From NCBI RefSeq assembly GCF_030151085.1, contig NZ_JASLER010000037.1, positions 1 through 30,561 on the forward strand: DNA of 30,561 bases, written 5' to 3'. The position numbers and the translations under genes are program-made. Position 1 is the first letter of the stretch; the number at the start of each line of letters is the position of its first letter. The notes under the pieces are model-generated. The model had not been told where the DNA came from. It worked only from the letters and a program-made list of their open reading frames with translations, and made no database searches. Positions 7,405-14,505 of the stretch are shown here, one piece after another. This DNA comes from Bacteroides sp. GTDB lineage: Bacteria; Bacteroidota; Bacteroidia; Bacteroidales; Bacteroidaceae.

Positions 7405-7722
7405 ATGTACGCAATTGTAGAAATTAACGGTCAGCAATTTAAAGCAGAAGCTGGCAAGAAACTGTTTGTACACCACATCCAGGAAGCAGAAAACGGTGCA
7501 ACAGTAGAATTCGAAAAAGTTCTTTTGGTTGACAAAGATGGTGCTATCACTGTAGGTGCTCCTACTGTAGAAGGTGCAAAAGTAGTTTGTCAAGTTGTAT
7601 CGAACATCGTGAAAGGTGAAAAAGTTCTTGTTTTCCACAAGAAAAGAAGAAAAGGAAGCCGTAAGTTGAACGGTCACCGTCAACAATTTACTGAGTTAAC
7701 AATTACAGAAGTAGTAGCTTAA
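7405..7722 (+). CDS. rplU: 50S ribosomal protein L21
   Basis: 105 residues, the normal length for bL21, from ATG 7405. The frame is open upstream to 7357, but those 16 codons (MIRNHPTELTYTLYIR) overlap the leader hairpin and do not resemble L21. The product begins MYAIVEINGQQFKAEAGKKL and contains the conserved VLVFHKKRRKGSRKLNGHRQ, the basic loop that contacts 23S rRNA. It is a component of the large ribosomal subunit. rpmA follows after 21 bases, the conserved L21-L27 pair, and both end at the shared terminator near 8036-8075. Confidence 0.98.
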   Translation: MYAIVEINGQQFKAEAGKKLFVHHIQEAENGATVEFEKVLLVDKDGAITVGAPTVEGAKVVCQVVSNIVKGEKVLVFHKKRRKGSRKLNGHRQQFTELTITEVVA

Positions 7723-7743
7723 TCAATTAAAAAGTAAGAAGAA

Positions 7744-8013
7744 ATGGCACATAAAAAAGGTGTTGGTAGTTCTAAGAACGGCCGTGAATCACAGAGCAAA
7801 AGATTAGGCGTTAAGATATTTGGTGGCGAAGCTTGCAAAGCAGGTAATATTATCATTCGTCAAAGAGGTACTGAATTCCATCCGGGTAACAACATCGGCA
7901 TGGGTAAAGACCATACTCTTTTCGCTTTAGTAGACGGAACTGTACAGTTCAAAGTAACTAAAGAAGATAGACGTTATGTATCTGTAGTTCCTGCTGAAAA
8001 CACAGAAGCATAA
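7744..8013 (+). CDS. rpmA: 50S ribosomal protein L27
   Basis: 89 residues with the complete bL27 pattern: MAHKKGVGSSKNGRES, then LGVKIFGGEACKAGNIIIRQ, RGTEFHPGNNIGMGKDHTLF, and a C-terminal VKFKV-like strand. The flexible N-terminus of L27 reaches the peptidyl-transferase centre. There is no cleavable N-terminal extension of the type found in Firmicutes; Met-Ala-His-Lys is the direct start. Second gene of the rplU operon and its last, judged by the strong terminator 23 bases after the stop. Confidence 0.98.
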   Translation: MAHKKGVGSSKNGRESQSKRLGVKIFGGEACKAGNIIIRQRGTEFHPGNNIGMGKDHTLFALVDGTVQFKVTKEDRRYVSVVPAENTEA

Positions 8014-8035
8014 GTTTCCGAACAAGAAATAAAGT

Positions 8036-8076
8036 AAAGGGATGCAATCCGAAAGGATTTGCATCCCTTTCTTTGC
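8036..8076 (+). terminator. Intrinsic terminator after rpmA
   Basis: AAAGGGATGCAATCC (8036-8050), loop GAAA, then GGATTTGCATCCCTTT (8055-8070): a stem of about 15 pairs with one bulge, followed by a T-rich run. Confidence 0.9.
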
Positions 8077-8150
8077 TTGTCAAATCTGCTGTTTCTTAGC
8101 AAAAACACAGATATTGAAAGTAAAATCTATAATATATATAATATTTCACC

Positions 8151-8158
8151 TATCTTTG
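8151..8158 (+). promoter_or_regulatory. Predicted -7 box of serS
   Basis: TATCTTTG 30 bases before the serS ATG, downstream of the rpmA terminator, which supports separate transcription. No good TTTG -33 element. Confidence 0.5.
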
Positions 8159-8188
8159 TAGCTCAGAAGACAATAAAAAGTATAAGAT

Positions 8189-9463
8189 ATGCTTACCATC
8201 AAACAAATTACAGAAAATACGGACGCGGTGCTCCGCGGACTGGAAAAGAAGCACTTCAAAAATGCCAAAGAAACCATTGACCAAGTGCTGGAAACAAATG
8301 ACAAACGACGCAATACCCAAACCATCTTAGATAAGAACCTGTCAGAGGTTAACTCTCTTTCCAAGTCTATCGGACAATTGATGAAAGAAGGCAAGAAAGA
8401 CGAAGCCGAAGCAGCCAAGAATCGCGTGGCCGAACTGAAAGAGTCTAACAAAGACTTACAGGCAGAAATGGATCAAGCAGCCGAAGATTTGCAAAATCTG
8501 CTCTACACCATCCCTAATATTCCATACGACAGCGTACCCGAAGGTGTAGGCGCCGAAGACAATGTAGTAGAGAAAATGGGCGGTATGGAAACGGAACTTC
8601 CTAAAGATGCCCTGCCCCATTGGGAGTTGACCAAGAAATATGACCTGATCGACTTCGACCTCGGCGTTAAGATTACAGGCGCAGGTTTCCCGGTTTATAA
8701 AGGCAAAGGTGCACAGTTACAACGTGCACTTATCAACTTCTTCCTCGACGAAGCCCGCAAGTCCGGCTATATGGAGATTATGCCGCCGACAGTGGTAAAT
8801 GCCGCTTCCGGTTATGGTACAGGTCAGTTGCCCGACAAAGAAGGACAAATGTATCATTGCGAAGTAGATGACTTGTATCTGATTCCGACTGCCGAAGTTC
8901 CTGTGACCAACATCTATCGTGACGTTATTGTGGATGAAAAGCAATTGCCTATTAAAAACTGCGCATACACACAATGTTTCCGCCGCGAAGCCGGTTCTTA
9001 CGGCAAGGATGTACGCGGTTTGAACCGATTGCACGAATTCTCTAAAGTAGAATTAGTACGCATCGACAAGCCTGAACACTCTAAGGAATCTCATCAGGAA
9101 ATGTTGAATCATGTAGAAGGATTGCTCCAAAAACTGGAACTCCCCTACCGCATCCTCCGTCTTTGTGGTGGCGATATGAGCTTTACCGCTGCTCTCTGCT
9201 TCGACTTCGAGGTATATTCCGAAGCACAAAAGCGTTGGTTGGAAGTAAGTTCAGTATCCAACTTCGATACTTATCAAGCTAACCGCTTGAAATGCCGCTA
9301 CCGTACAGCAGAAAAGAAAACAGAACTTTGTCATACACTGAACGGTTCCGCACTGGCTTTGCCACGTATCGTTGCCGCTTTGCTGGAAAACAATCAAACT
9401 CCCGAAGGTATCCGCATACCGAAAGCATTGGTTCCGTACACAGGATTTGAAATGATCGACTAA
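8189..9463 (+). CDS. serS: Seryl-tRNA synthetase
   Basis: 424 residues, typical for bacterial SerRS. The N-terminal 110 or so residues are the long antiparallel coiled coil that binds the variable arm of tRNA-Ser (rich in K, E and A; KRRNTQTILDKNLSEVNSLS). The class II catalytic core follows: TAEVPVTNIYRD, motif 2 as FRREAGSYGKDVRGLNRLHE, and motif 3 as NGSALALPRIVAALLENNQ. It charges tRNA-Ser, and tRNA-Sec where present, in the cytoplasm. Complete, with no anomaly. Confidence 0.98.
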   Translation: MLTIKQITENTDAVLRGLEKKHFKNAKETIDQVLETNDKRRNTQTILDKNLSEVNSLSKSIGQLMKEGKKDEAEAAKNRVAELKESNKDLQAEMDQAAEDLQNLLYTIPNIPYDSVPEGVGAEDNVVEKMGGMETELPKDALPHWELTKKYDLIDFDLGVKITGAGFPVYKGKGAQLQRALINFFLDEARKSGYMEIMPPTVVNAASGYGTGQLPDKEGQMYHCEVDDLYLIPTAEVPVTNIYRDVIVDEKQLPIKNCAYTQCFRREAGSYGKDVRGLNRLHEFSKVELVRIDKPEHSKESHQEMLNHVEGLLQKLELPYRILRLCGGDMSFTAALCFDFEVYSEAQKRWLEVSSVSNFDTYQANRLKCRYRTAEKKTELCHTLNGSALALPRIVAALLENNQTPEGIRIPKALVPYTGFEMID

Positions 9464-9633
9464 ATATAATTTTTATAGATTTGTTTTCTGTATATGAGTG
9501 CATACAAATTTATAAAAACTTTACTATATGTGATACAAATTGATGATGTAAACTAATACATTAAATTATATCATTGATGATGTTAATTAATTGATTACAT
9601 TAATTGATAAATATATAAATCAATTTACGTAAC
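9464..9633. other. AT-rich intergenic stretch with a short direct repeat
   Basis: 170 bases of very AT-rich DNA between serS and the Y1 element. ATTGATGATGT occurs at 9539-9549 and 9573-9583, and several ATTGAT or ATTAAT words follow. No hairpin terminator for serS is evident. Confidence 0.4.
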
Positions 9634-10276
9634 AAAAGGCTGAAAGCCTTTTAACTATACAGCCCAGGGCATCGCCCCTGGGTTTATCATATCCTCATTC
9701 TCTTTGCGCCCTGAAAGGGCAAAATATCGTATACATGTCACAATCCCTAACAAAACTCTACATTCACATTATCTTCTCTACCAAAAATCGAGAAAATATA
9801 TTAAGGGAAGAGAACTTATTCGAAATTCACAACTACATCAGAGGTATCATTCAACAAAATCTTTGTAAAAGCATCACTATAGGCGGTACTAGCAATCACA
9901 TACATATCTTATGTGAAATGGGAAGCACCATCTCCACAGCCATGTTAACAAGAGTTCAAAAGAAGTTCCTCTAAATGGATTAAACAGCTATCACCTCATT
10001 ATCAAAACTTTGCCTGGCAAAGCGGATATGGTGCCTTTTCGGTAAGCCAATCAAAAGTAAATATAGTAAAACAATATATTCGAAATCAAAAAGAACATCA
10101 TACAAAGAAAAACTTTCAAGAAGAACTAGTAGAGTTTCTGAAGAGTTACCAGATAGAATATAAAGAAGAGTTTTTATGGGTATAAATATCTATTGCCCTT
10201 ACAGGGCGTAAAGTTAAGGGTGCATTATTTACCCAGGGCGATGCCTTGGGCTGTATACATAAAAGGCTTTCAGCCT
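9634..10276 (+). mobile_element. Y1-transposase (IS200/RAYT-like) element with mirror-image hairpin ends
   Basis: About 640 bases. Each end has three short hairpins in mirror order. Left: AAAAGGCT-GAA-AGCCTTTT (9634-9652), CCCAGGG-CATCGC-CCCTGGG (9663-9682), GCCCT-GAA-AGGGC (9708-9720). Right: GCCCT-TAC-AGGGC (10195-10207), CCCAGGG/CCTTGGG (10232-10250), AGGCT-TTC-AGCCT (10264-10276). The reverse complement of the right end closely follows the left end (AGGCTGAAAGCCTTTTA, then TATACAGCCCA, then GCATCGCCC). Between them lies a single frameshifted Y1 transposase. Hairpin ends recognised by an HUH/Y1 enzyme are characteristic of IS200/IS605 and REP-associated transposases. Confidence 0.75.
9735..10185 (+). 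pseudogene. Y1 (HUH) transposase of the IS200/RAYT type, frameshifted
   Basis: The first frame runs from ATG 9735 to a stop at 9972-9974 and includes the HUH motif (SNHIHILCEMG; His55, His57). The homologous sequence then continues in the +1 frame from about 9955: SSSKWIKQLSPHYQNFAWQS, GYGAFSVSQSK, then VNIVKQYIRNQKEHH with the catalytic tyrosine, ending EEFLWV at the stop 10183-10185. Joined, the protein would be about 150 residues, a normal size for a single-domain Y1 transposase. The shift corresponds to one extra base (or two lost) near 9954-9960. A -1 ribosomal slip would not restore the frame, so this is most simply an inactivating mutation, or a sequencing error. The product would have mobilised the element through single-stranded hairpin ends. 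Confidence 0.85.
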
Positions 10277-10444
10277 AATAATCATTCTCTTCATTACACA
10301 AAGCATAAAATACAATAAGCTTCTTTCATGTTGTTTTGAATATATGTGTATACGTGCATTTACGCATATATATTGAGAGTACAAATCTCCGTAAACTCTA
10401 ATTCATATAATACATTAGACACTCATTTCTGGATCTGCCTCATC

Positions 10445-11143
10445 CTACAGCGTATTCCTTATTATACGTGCAAACACCTCCTCGCGGAAGTTACGCGCCA
10501 CAGGAATGGTATGCTGCCCGACTACAATTTGATTACCATCTATCATGTCGATCTTTTCCTGATTAATAAGATATGATTTGTGAACTTGCAGAAATACTTC
10601 ATTGGGGAGAACCTCAGCCATCCGTTTCATTGTAGAGCGTACCAATAACTTAGAGTTCTCGGTATATATACAAACATAGTTCTCCAAACCCTCCACAATC
10701 AGAATATCTTTCAAAAACACTTTATGCATCTGACGGTCTGAACGGACAAAGATGAAATCTGTAATCTCTTCCAACTGCACTTCCTGTTGCAATAGATTAT
10801 ACACTTTGTTTACCGCTTTGAGAAAACGTTCAAAGGAAATAGGTTTCAACAGATAATCCGCAACATCGAGTTCATAACCTTTCAATGCATATTGTTCGTA
10901 AGCGGAAGTAACAATCACACGGGGCGGATGGGCAAGGGATGCCAAAAGTTCAAGCCCTGAGAGGTAAGGCATTTCAATATCCAAAAACAATAAATCGGGC
11001 TGTTGGGTTTGCAAAAAGGTATTCAACTGCATAGCATCCTCGCATACTGCCGTCAATGACAGGAAATCAACTTTTTCCACATACCGCCGCAACCCCTCAC
11101 AGGCAGTAGGTTCATCATCAGTTATCACGCACTTTATCTGCAT
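10445..11143 (-). CDS. LytTR-family response regulator
   Basis: 232 residues. Receiver domain (1-120): acidic pair Asp9/Asp10, phospho-acceptor Asp55 in LLFLDIEMP, VTSAYEQYAL, and the conserved lysine in YLLKPISFERF. LytTR DNA-binding domain (about 130-232): FIFVRSDRQMHKVFLKDILI, VEGLENYVCIYTEN, FLQVHKSYLINQEKIDMIDG. LytTR regulators bind direct repeats upstream of target promoters. It starts 4 bases after the kinase stop codon, is the last gene of the receptor-kinase-regulator operon, and is surely the partner of that kinase. Target genes are not shown by the sequence. Confidence 0.96.
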   Translation of the reverse strand: MQIKCVITDDEPTACEGLRRYVEKVDFLSLTAVCEDAMQLNTFLQTQQPDLLFLDIEMPYLSGLELLASLAHPPRVIVTSAYEQYALKGYELDVADYLLKPISFERFLKAVNKVYNLLQQEVQLEEITDFIFVRSDRQMHKVFLKDILIVEGLENYVCIYTENSKLLVRSTMKRMAEVLPNEVFLQVHKSYLINQEKIDMIDGNQIVVGQHTIPVARNFREEVFARIIRNTL

Positions 11144-11147
11144 ATTT

Positions 11148-12161
11148 CTATAACTTTATATTGAGTTTCACCGTAAATAAGGTTTCTTGCTTCGTAATGT
11201 CCAAAGTATAACCATCCGGATAAAGCAGCTCTAACCTACGCTTCAGATTTTCTATGCCAATACCTTGCTTGCTTTCCTGCAATATCAATGATTCCGGAAT
11301 AGAATTTTCCAAATCAAAAAACAATATCCCATCTTCCAATCGCATATCCATATTGATATGGTAATCTCCGCCTACATACTTAAAAGCATTCTCTACCAAA
11401 GAAACAAACAACAATGGATAAATTTCGTACTCTCCCGATACTTCATCAAAATGTACCTGCAACTGCAAACGTTTGGTTGCGCGAAGTTTGCACAGCCCTA
11501 TGTACTGTTTCAGATACTCTATTTCGGCACAAACCTGCACTTTTTCTCCTTCATTATAGAGTTGATAACGAAGCAATTCGGACAGCTGTTCGAGTGTATG
11601 CCGTGGCGCTTCATTCTTCTCATCTATCTGAAAATACACCGTATTGAGCACATTAAAGAGAAAATGCGGATGATACTGCGCTTTCAAGAACTTCAACTCC
11701 GTTTGAAGCTGATCGTTCTTTATCTTTTCCAATTGCAGGCACTGAGTTTCATTTTCTTTTTGAATCATCTGATTCCTCAAAAAGACATAATAGAAACCTA
11801 CAAGCAGAATACAGACTACTATTGGAATAGGTAGATCATACAAATCAAGTTCAACTCCCATCAACATGCGGATAATCCACATTGTGAAAAAGCACCATAA
11901 CGGGGTACTCAAGATAATAACACCATATTCCTTCCACCACGCCAGCTTCTTCTTTCGACATAGATGAAGCCAATACTTCATATGAAAGACTGCCGGATAA
12001 GACATCACAAGTACTACCAGCATATCTTTCAACATAAATCCCAACTCTTTTCCCTCCCAATAATATTCACGCTTCGGAATATCACTCGCCACTCGAATAC
12101 ATAAAAAGAGTATGAAGGCAAAGACTACCGGTGCCAACCATTTTTTCAAAATTTTGTTCAT
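11148..12161 (-). CDS. LytS/YpdA-type sensor histidine kinase (His_kinase family)
   Basis: 337 residues. Four transmembrane helices (about 9-26, 46-66, 80-101, 110-129) with very short loops and no large sensor domain, so the signal is probably membrane-borne or relayed by another protein. A short coiled coil leads to the phospho-acceptor His166 in AQYHPHFLFNVLNTVYF, typical of the LytS family rather than classical HisKA. The ATPase part holds the N-box (FVSLVENAFKYV) and a G-box (GIGIENLKRRLELLYP). It starts 5 bases after the receptor stop codon and ends 4 bases before the regulator, so the three genes form one tight operon. Confidence 0.94.
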   Translation of the reverse strand: MNKILKKWLAPVVFAFILFLCIRVASDIPKREYYWEGKELGFMLKDMLVVLVMSYPAVFHMKYWLHLCRKKKLAWWKEYGVIILSTPLWCFFTMWIIRMLMGVELDLYDLPIPIVVCILLVGFYYVFLRNQMIQKENETQCLQLEKIKNDQLQTELKFLKAQYHPHFLFNVLNTVYFQIDEKNEAPRHTLEQLSELLRYQLYNEGEKVQVCAEIEYLKQYIGLCKLRATKRLQLQVHFDEVSGEYEIYPLLFVSLVENAFKYVGGDYHINMDMRLEDGILFFDLENSIPESLILQESKQGIGIENLKRRLELLYPDGYTLDITKQETLFTVKLNIKL

Positions 12162-12166
12162 AGCAA

Positions 12167-14305
12167 TTACAAATTTACTCTTTTAGTTTCATCAATCCCA
12201 TTTTTCCGCTTGTTTTCTTTTACCTCATTACCTTTTTGGAAACGCCATGAAAAAGCAATGCCCAGTACGCGTTTATTATGACGTTCATCAAGAAATACCC
12301 TTGTACCAAGTACCTGCACATCTACTTTCTGATAATTGGTATTGAAAATATCTTTTGCAAAAATGGTAATAGTACCTTTGTTATGAAACACCTTCTTTTG
12401 AATCCCCATATTCACTTCCAATATAGGATGAACCGTTGCCTGAGCATAAGCCATTCTGCCATTGTATCTTGCAGAAAGTTCGGCAGACCAAGTAGCAGAG
12501 AACGCAAACTGATTCATCCAGCTGAATATCGGAGCGAGCATACAGTTCTTCATTTTCTCCCCTTGCTCTATCCACTTATAATTATTGTAAATGCCGATAG
12601 CCATGAGATTTATTTTCCAAAAGGACACCGGTGATAAATTCGTAGCATTGACTCGCACACCTGTTTGTGTGTAAGAAGATAGATTCTGGGGCGACACATA
12701 AATACGTTGGTTTTCCTGTTCCTGATAACTTTTCATAATAACATCATCCGCGTACGAGTGAAACAAAGCCAGCTGTAACCAGTCGCGATGAACATAAGCC
12801 AACTCTAAATAATTGGAGAAAGACGGGCGCAGTTTGGTGTTACCGCCTTCATGAGTATACTCATCAAAAATATAGGTAAAAGGATTCAAATCACCATAGT
12901 TAGGCCGGGTAATGCGTCTGCCATACGAGAGTTGGAAAGCATTGCCCGAAGCCAAACTGTACTGCAAAGCCAGTGTAGGGAACAAATGAAGATAATTCAT
13001 AGTAAACGAGGAATCTTTCTGCAAAGTATTTCCTCCAAAATCACCGTGTACGTGGGTATGTTCCAGCCTCAAACCGGCTGTTAGTTTCAAACGTTCTATC
13101 TCATAATCAGATTGCAGATAGAGTGCATTGATATTTTCGCCATACACAAAGTGTGAACCAAGTGATCCATCAGACAACCAGCCGGAACCTGACGGTCGCA
13201 TATAACCAGCTCTATTATCTATCGCCACAAATGAGGTTTTTCCTCCTATTTGAAGTTTCCAATTCTTATGCAATGGATAGATTGCATCCATTTGTCCGAC
13301 ATATAGGTTGATATTCCCTTTCATATTCCCTTTTAGAGTATCAGGGTTAAAGCTCTTCATCAGTTGGTTTTCCGTTTGAGAATAATGGAAATAGTCAAAG
13401 GAGGCGCTGAGTTCTCCGCCTTCCTTTTTCAGTTTGTGCAGAATATTAGTTCCCGCCGTGATATTATTCCAGTCACGCTTAGTACGACTATTCGTATTTC
13501 CCGCTATTTCCCCTTCCTGAATATCCGTAATCATATTAGCTTTTTCCTTATGGTCGGAAAGGTTTCCACTCATTGAAGTACCCCAAATGGTACGTTCATT
13601 AAGATAATAATCGAATCCAGTTCGGAAATAGTGTGAACGGGATTTCCGGTTTCGGAAAGAGTCCTGCGTCATTCTTTTATCATCTTTGTTGAAAGCCCGG
13701 TCTATAAACATTTCTATAATATCTTTCCCTTGAAAATACGAATAAGTAAGGTAAAGATTAAATTTGTTCTCACGAATATTCATAGAAGCACTACCATAAC
13801 CATTACCCGAACGCCCCAAAGCTAAGTTGCCATTCAATGCCAAGTTCATGCCACGCAGCTTAATTTTTCTTGTACAGATGTCTATCAACCCCGAACTGCC
13901 AGCTGCATCATGGCGGGCGGAGGGTTGAGTTATCAAGTCAATCTTATCCGTATTTGTAGCAGGAGTCGATTTCAACAAATTCACCAACTCCTCGCCCGAA
14001 AGATAAGTAGGTTTACCATCCATCAAAACCTTTACACCGCTTTGACCGTTCAGTATTATATCTCCTTTGGAGTCTATCATAACACCTGGCAAGGAAGAAA
14101 GTACGTCATAGAGACTTCCGGTACTTTGTGCAATGGAAGCATCCATACGATAAGTTGTACGCCCGGCAGATATTTCGACTAATGGCAGTTTAGCTGTTAC
14201 CACCACTTCATTTAAGCGCTGGTCAGCAATAGTGTCTTGTTGTGACCAAGCCAGCAAAGGGACAAACGAAAGAAATACTCCTCCCAAAAAAAATCTGTGT
14301 ATCAT
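12167..14305 (-). CDS. Outer-membrane beta-barrel receptor (TonB-dependent-receptor-like, OMP_b-brl_3 type)
   Basis: 712 residues. Signal peptide 1-22 (ends LLAWSQQ), then a plug-like domain (about 30-150: LNEVVVTAKLPLVEISAGRT, DVLSSLPGVMIDSKGDIILN, SGVKVLMDGKPTYLSGEEL, then IDLITQPSARHDAAGSSGLI) and a long beta-barrel of aromatic-ended strands. Most relatives carry a carboxypeptidase-like domain before the plug; here the plug follows the signal peptide almost directly. The last clear strand ends VLGIAFSWRFQKG, after which about 20 very polar residues extend the C-terminus, unusual because barrels normally end on an aromatic residue. First gene of an operon with a LytS-type kinase and LytTR regulator. 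Substrate not identifiable; a signalling or peptide/metal uptake role is possible. Confidence 0.88.
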   Translation of the reverse strand: MIHRFFLGGVFLSFVPLLAWSQQDTIADQRLNEVVVTAKLPLVEISAGRTTYRMDASIAQSTGSLYDVLSSLPGVMIDSKGDIILNGQSGVKVLMDGKPTYLSGEELVNLLKSTPATNTDKIDLITQPSARHDAAGSSGLIDICTRKIKLRGMNLALNGNLALGRSGNGYGSASMNIRENKFNLYLTYSYFQGKDIIEMFIDRAFNKDDKRMTQDSFRNRKSRSHYFRTGFDYYLNERTIWGTSMSGNLSDHKEKANMITDIQEGEIAGNTNSRTKRDWNNITAGTNILHKLKKEGGELSASFDYFHYSQTENQLMKSFNPDTLKGNMKGNINLYVGQMDAIYPLHKNWKLQIGGKTSFVAIDNRAGYMRPSGSGWLSDGSLGSHFVYGENINALYLQSDYEIERLKLTAGLRLEHTHVHGDFGGNTLQKDSSFTMNYLHLFPTLALQYSLASGNAFQLSYGRRITRPNYGDLNPFTYIFDEYTHEGGNTKLRPSFSNYLELAYVHRDWLQLALFHSYADDVIMKSYQEQENQRIYVSPQNLSSYTQTGVRVNATNLSPVSFWKINLMAIGIYNNYKWIEQGEKMKNCMLAPIFSWMNQFAFSATWSAELSARYNGRMAYAQATVHPILEVNMGIQKKVFHNKGTITIFAKDIFNTNYQKVDVQVLGTRVFLDERHNKRVLGIAFSWRFQKGNEVKENKRKNGIDETKRVNL

Positions 14306-14321
14306 TCTCTGTTTTTTGTTT

Positions 14322-14353
14322 CAAAAGTAGAGGTGTGGAGCAATGCAGGCAAA
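14322..14353 (-). promoter_or_regulatory. Predicted promoter of the receptor-kinase-regulator operon
   Basis: On the minus strand TTTG (14353-14350) and TACTTTTG (14329-14322) are 20 bases apart, an excellent match. The leader would be only about 10 bases. Confidence 0.65.
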
Positions 14354-14419
14354 TTAAAGTGACGAAAGGAAGATATTCAGTGACAAGCAGCAGTTCATAT
14401 AGTTTTCTCCTCATCTTTT

Positions 14420-14449
14420 TTTGATATTAGTAAATAACCCGTATCTTTG
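14420..14449 (+). promoter_or_regulatory. Predicted promoter of the NfnAB-like fusion gene
   Basis: TTTG at 14420-14423 and TATCTTTG at 14442-14449, 18 bases apart. Start of transcription is expected near 14456, about 50 bases before the ATG. Confidence 0.7.
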
Positions 14450-14469
14450 CAAACCGTAACAATCTGAAA

Positions 14470-14485
14470 GTAATTACGTAATTAC
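14470..14485. promoter_or_regulatory. 16-bp perfect palindrome in the leader of the NfnAB-like gene
   Basis: GTAATTACGTAATTAC is identical to its reverse complement and is itself a tandem GTAATTAC. Its place just after the expected transcription start fits an operator for a dimeric repressor. No regulator can be named. Confidence 0.45.
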
Positions 14486-14505
14486 ACCAACAAAATCATT
14501 AGATA

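Noticed and set aside
8059..8280. 73-codon plus-strand frame overlapping the terminator and the serS start
   Set aside because: It crosses the rpmA terminator and the serS promoter and reads serS in the wrong frame.
9950..9975. Programmed ribosomal frameshift in the Y1 transposase
   Set aside because: The second part lies in the +1 frame, which a -1 slip on the A-run would not reach. Single-ORF Y1 transposases do not normally use frameshifting, so a mutation is simpler.
10310..10380. Imperfect inverted ATATATG/CATATAT region after the Y1 element
   Set aside because: Pairing is limited to simple AT alternation and is expected in DNA of this composition.
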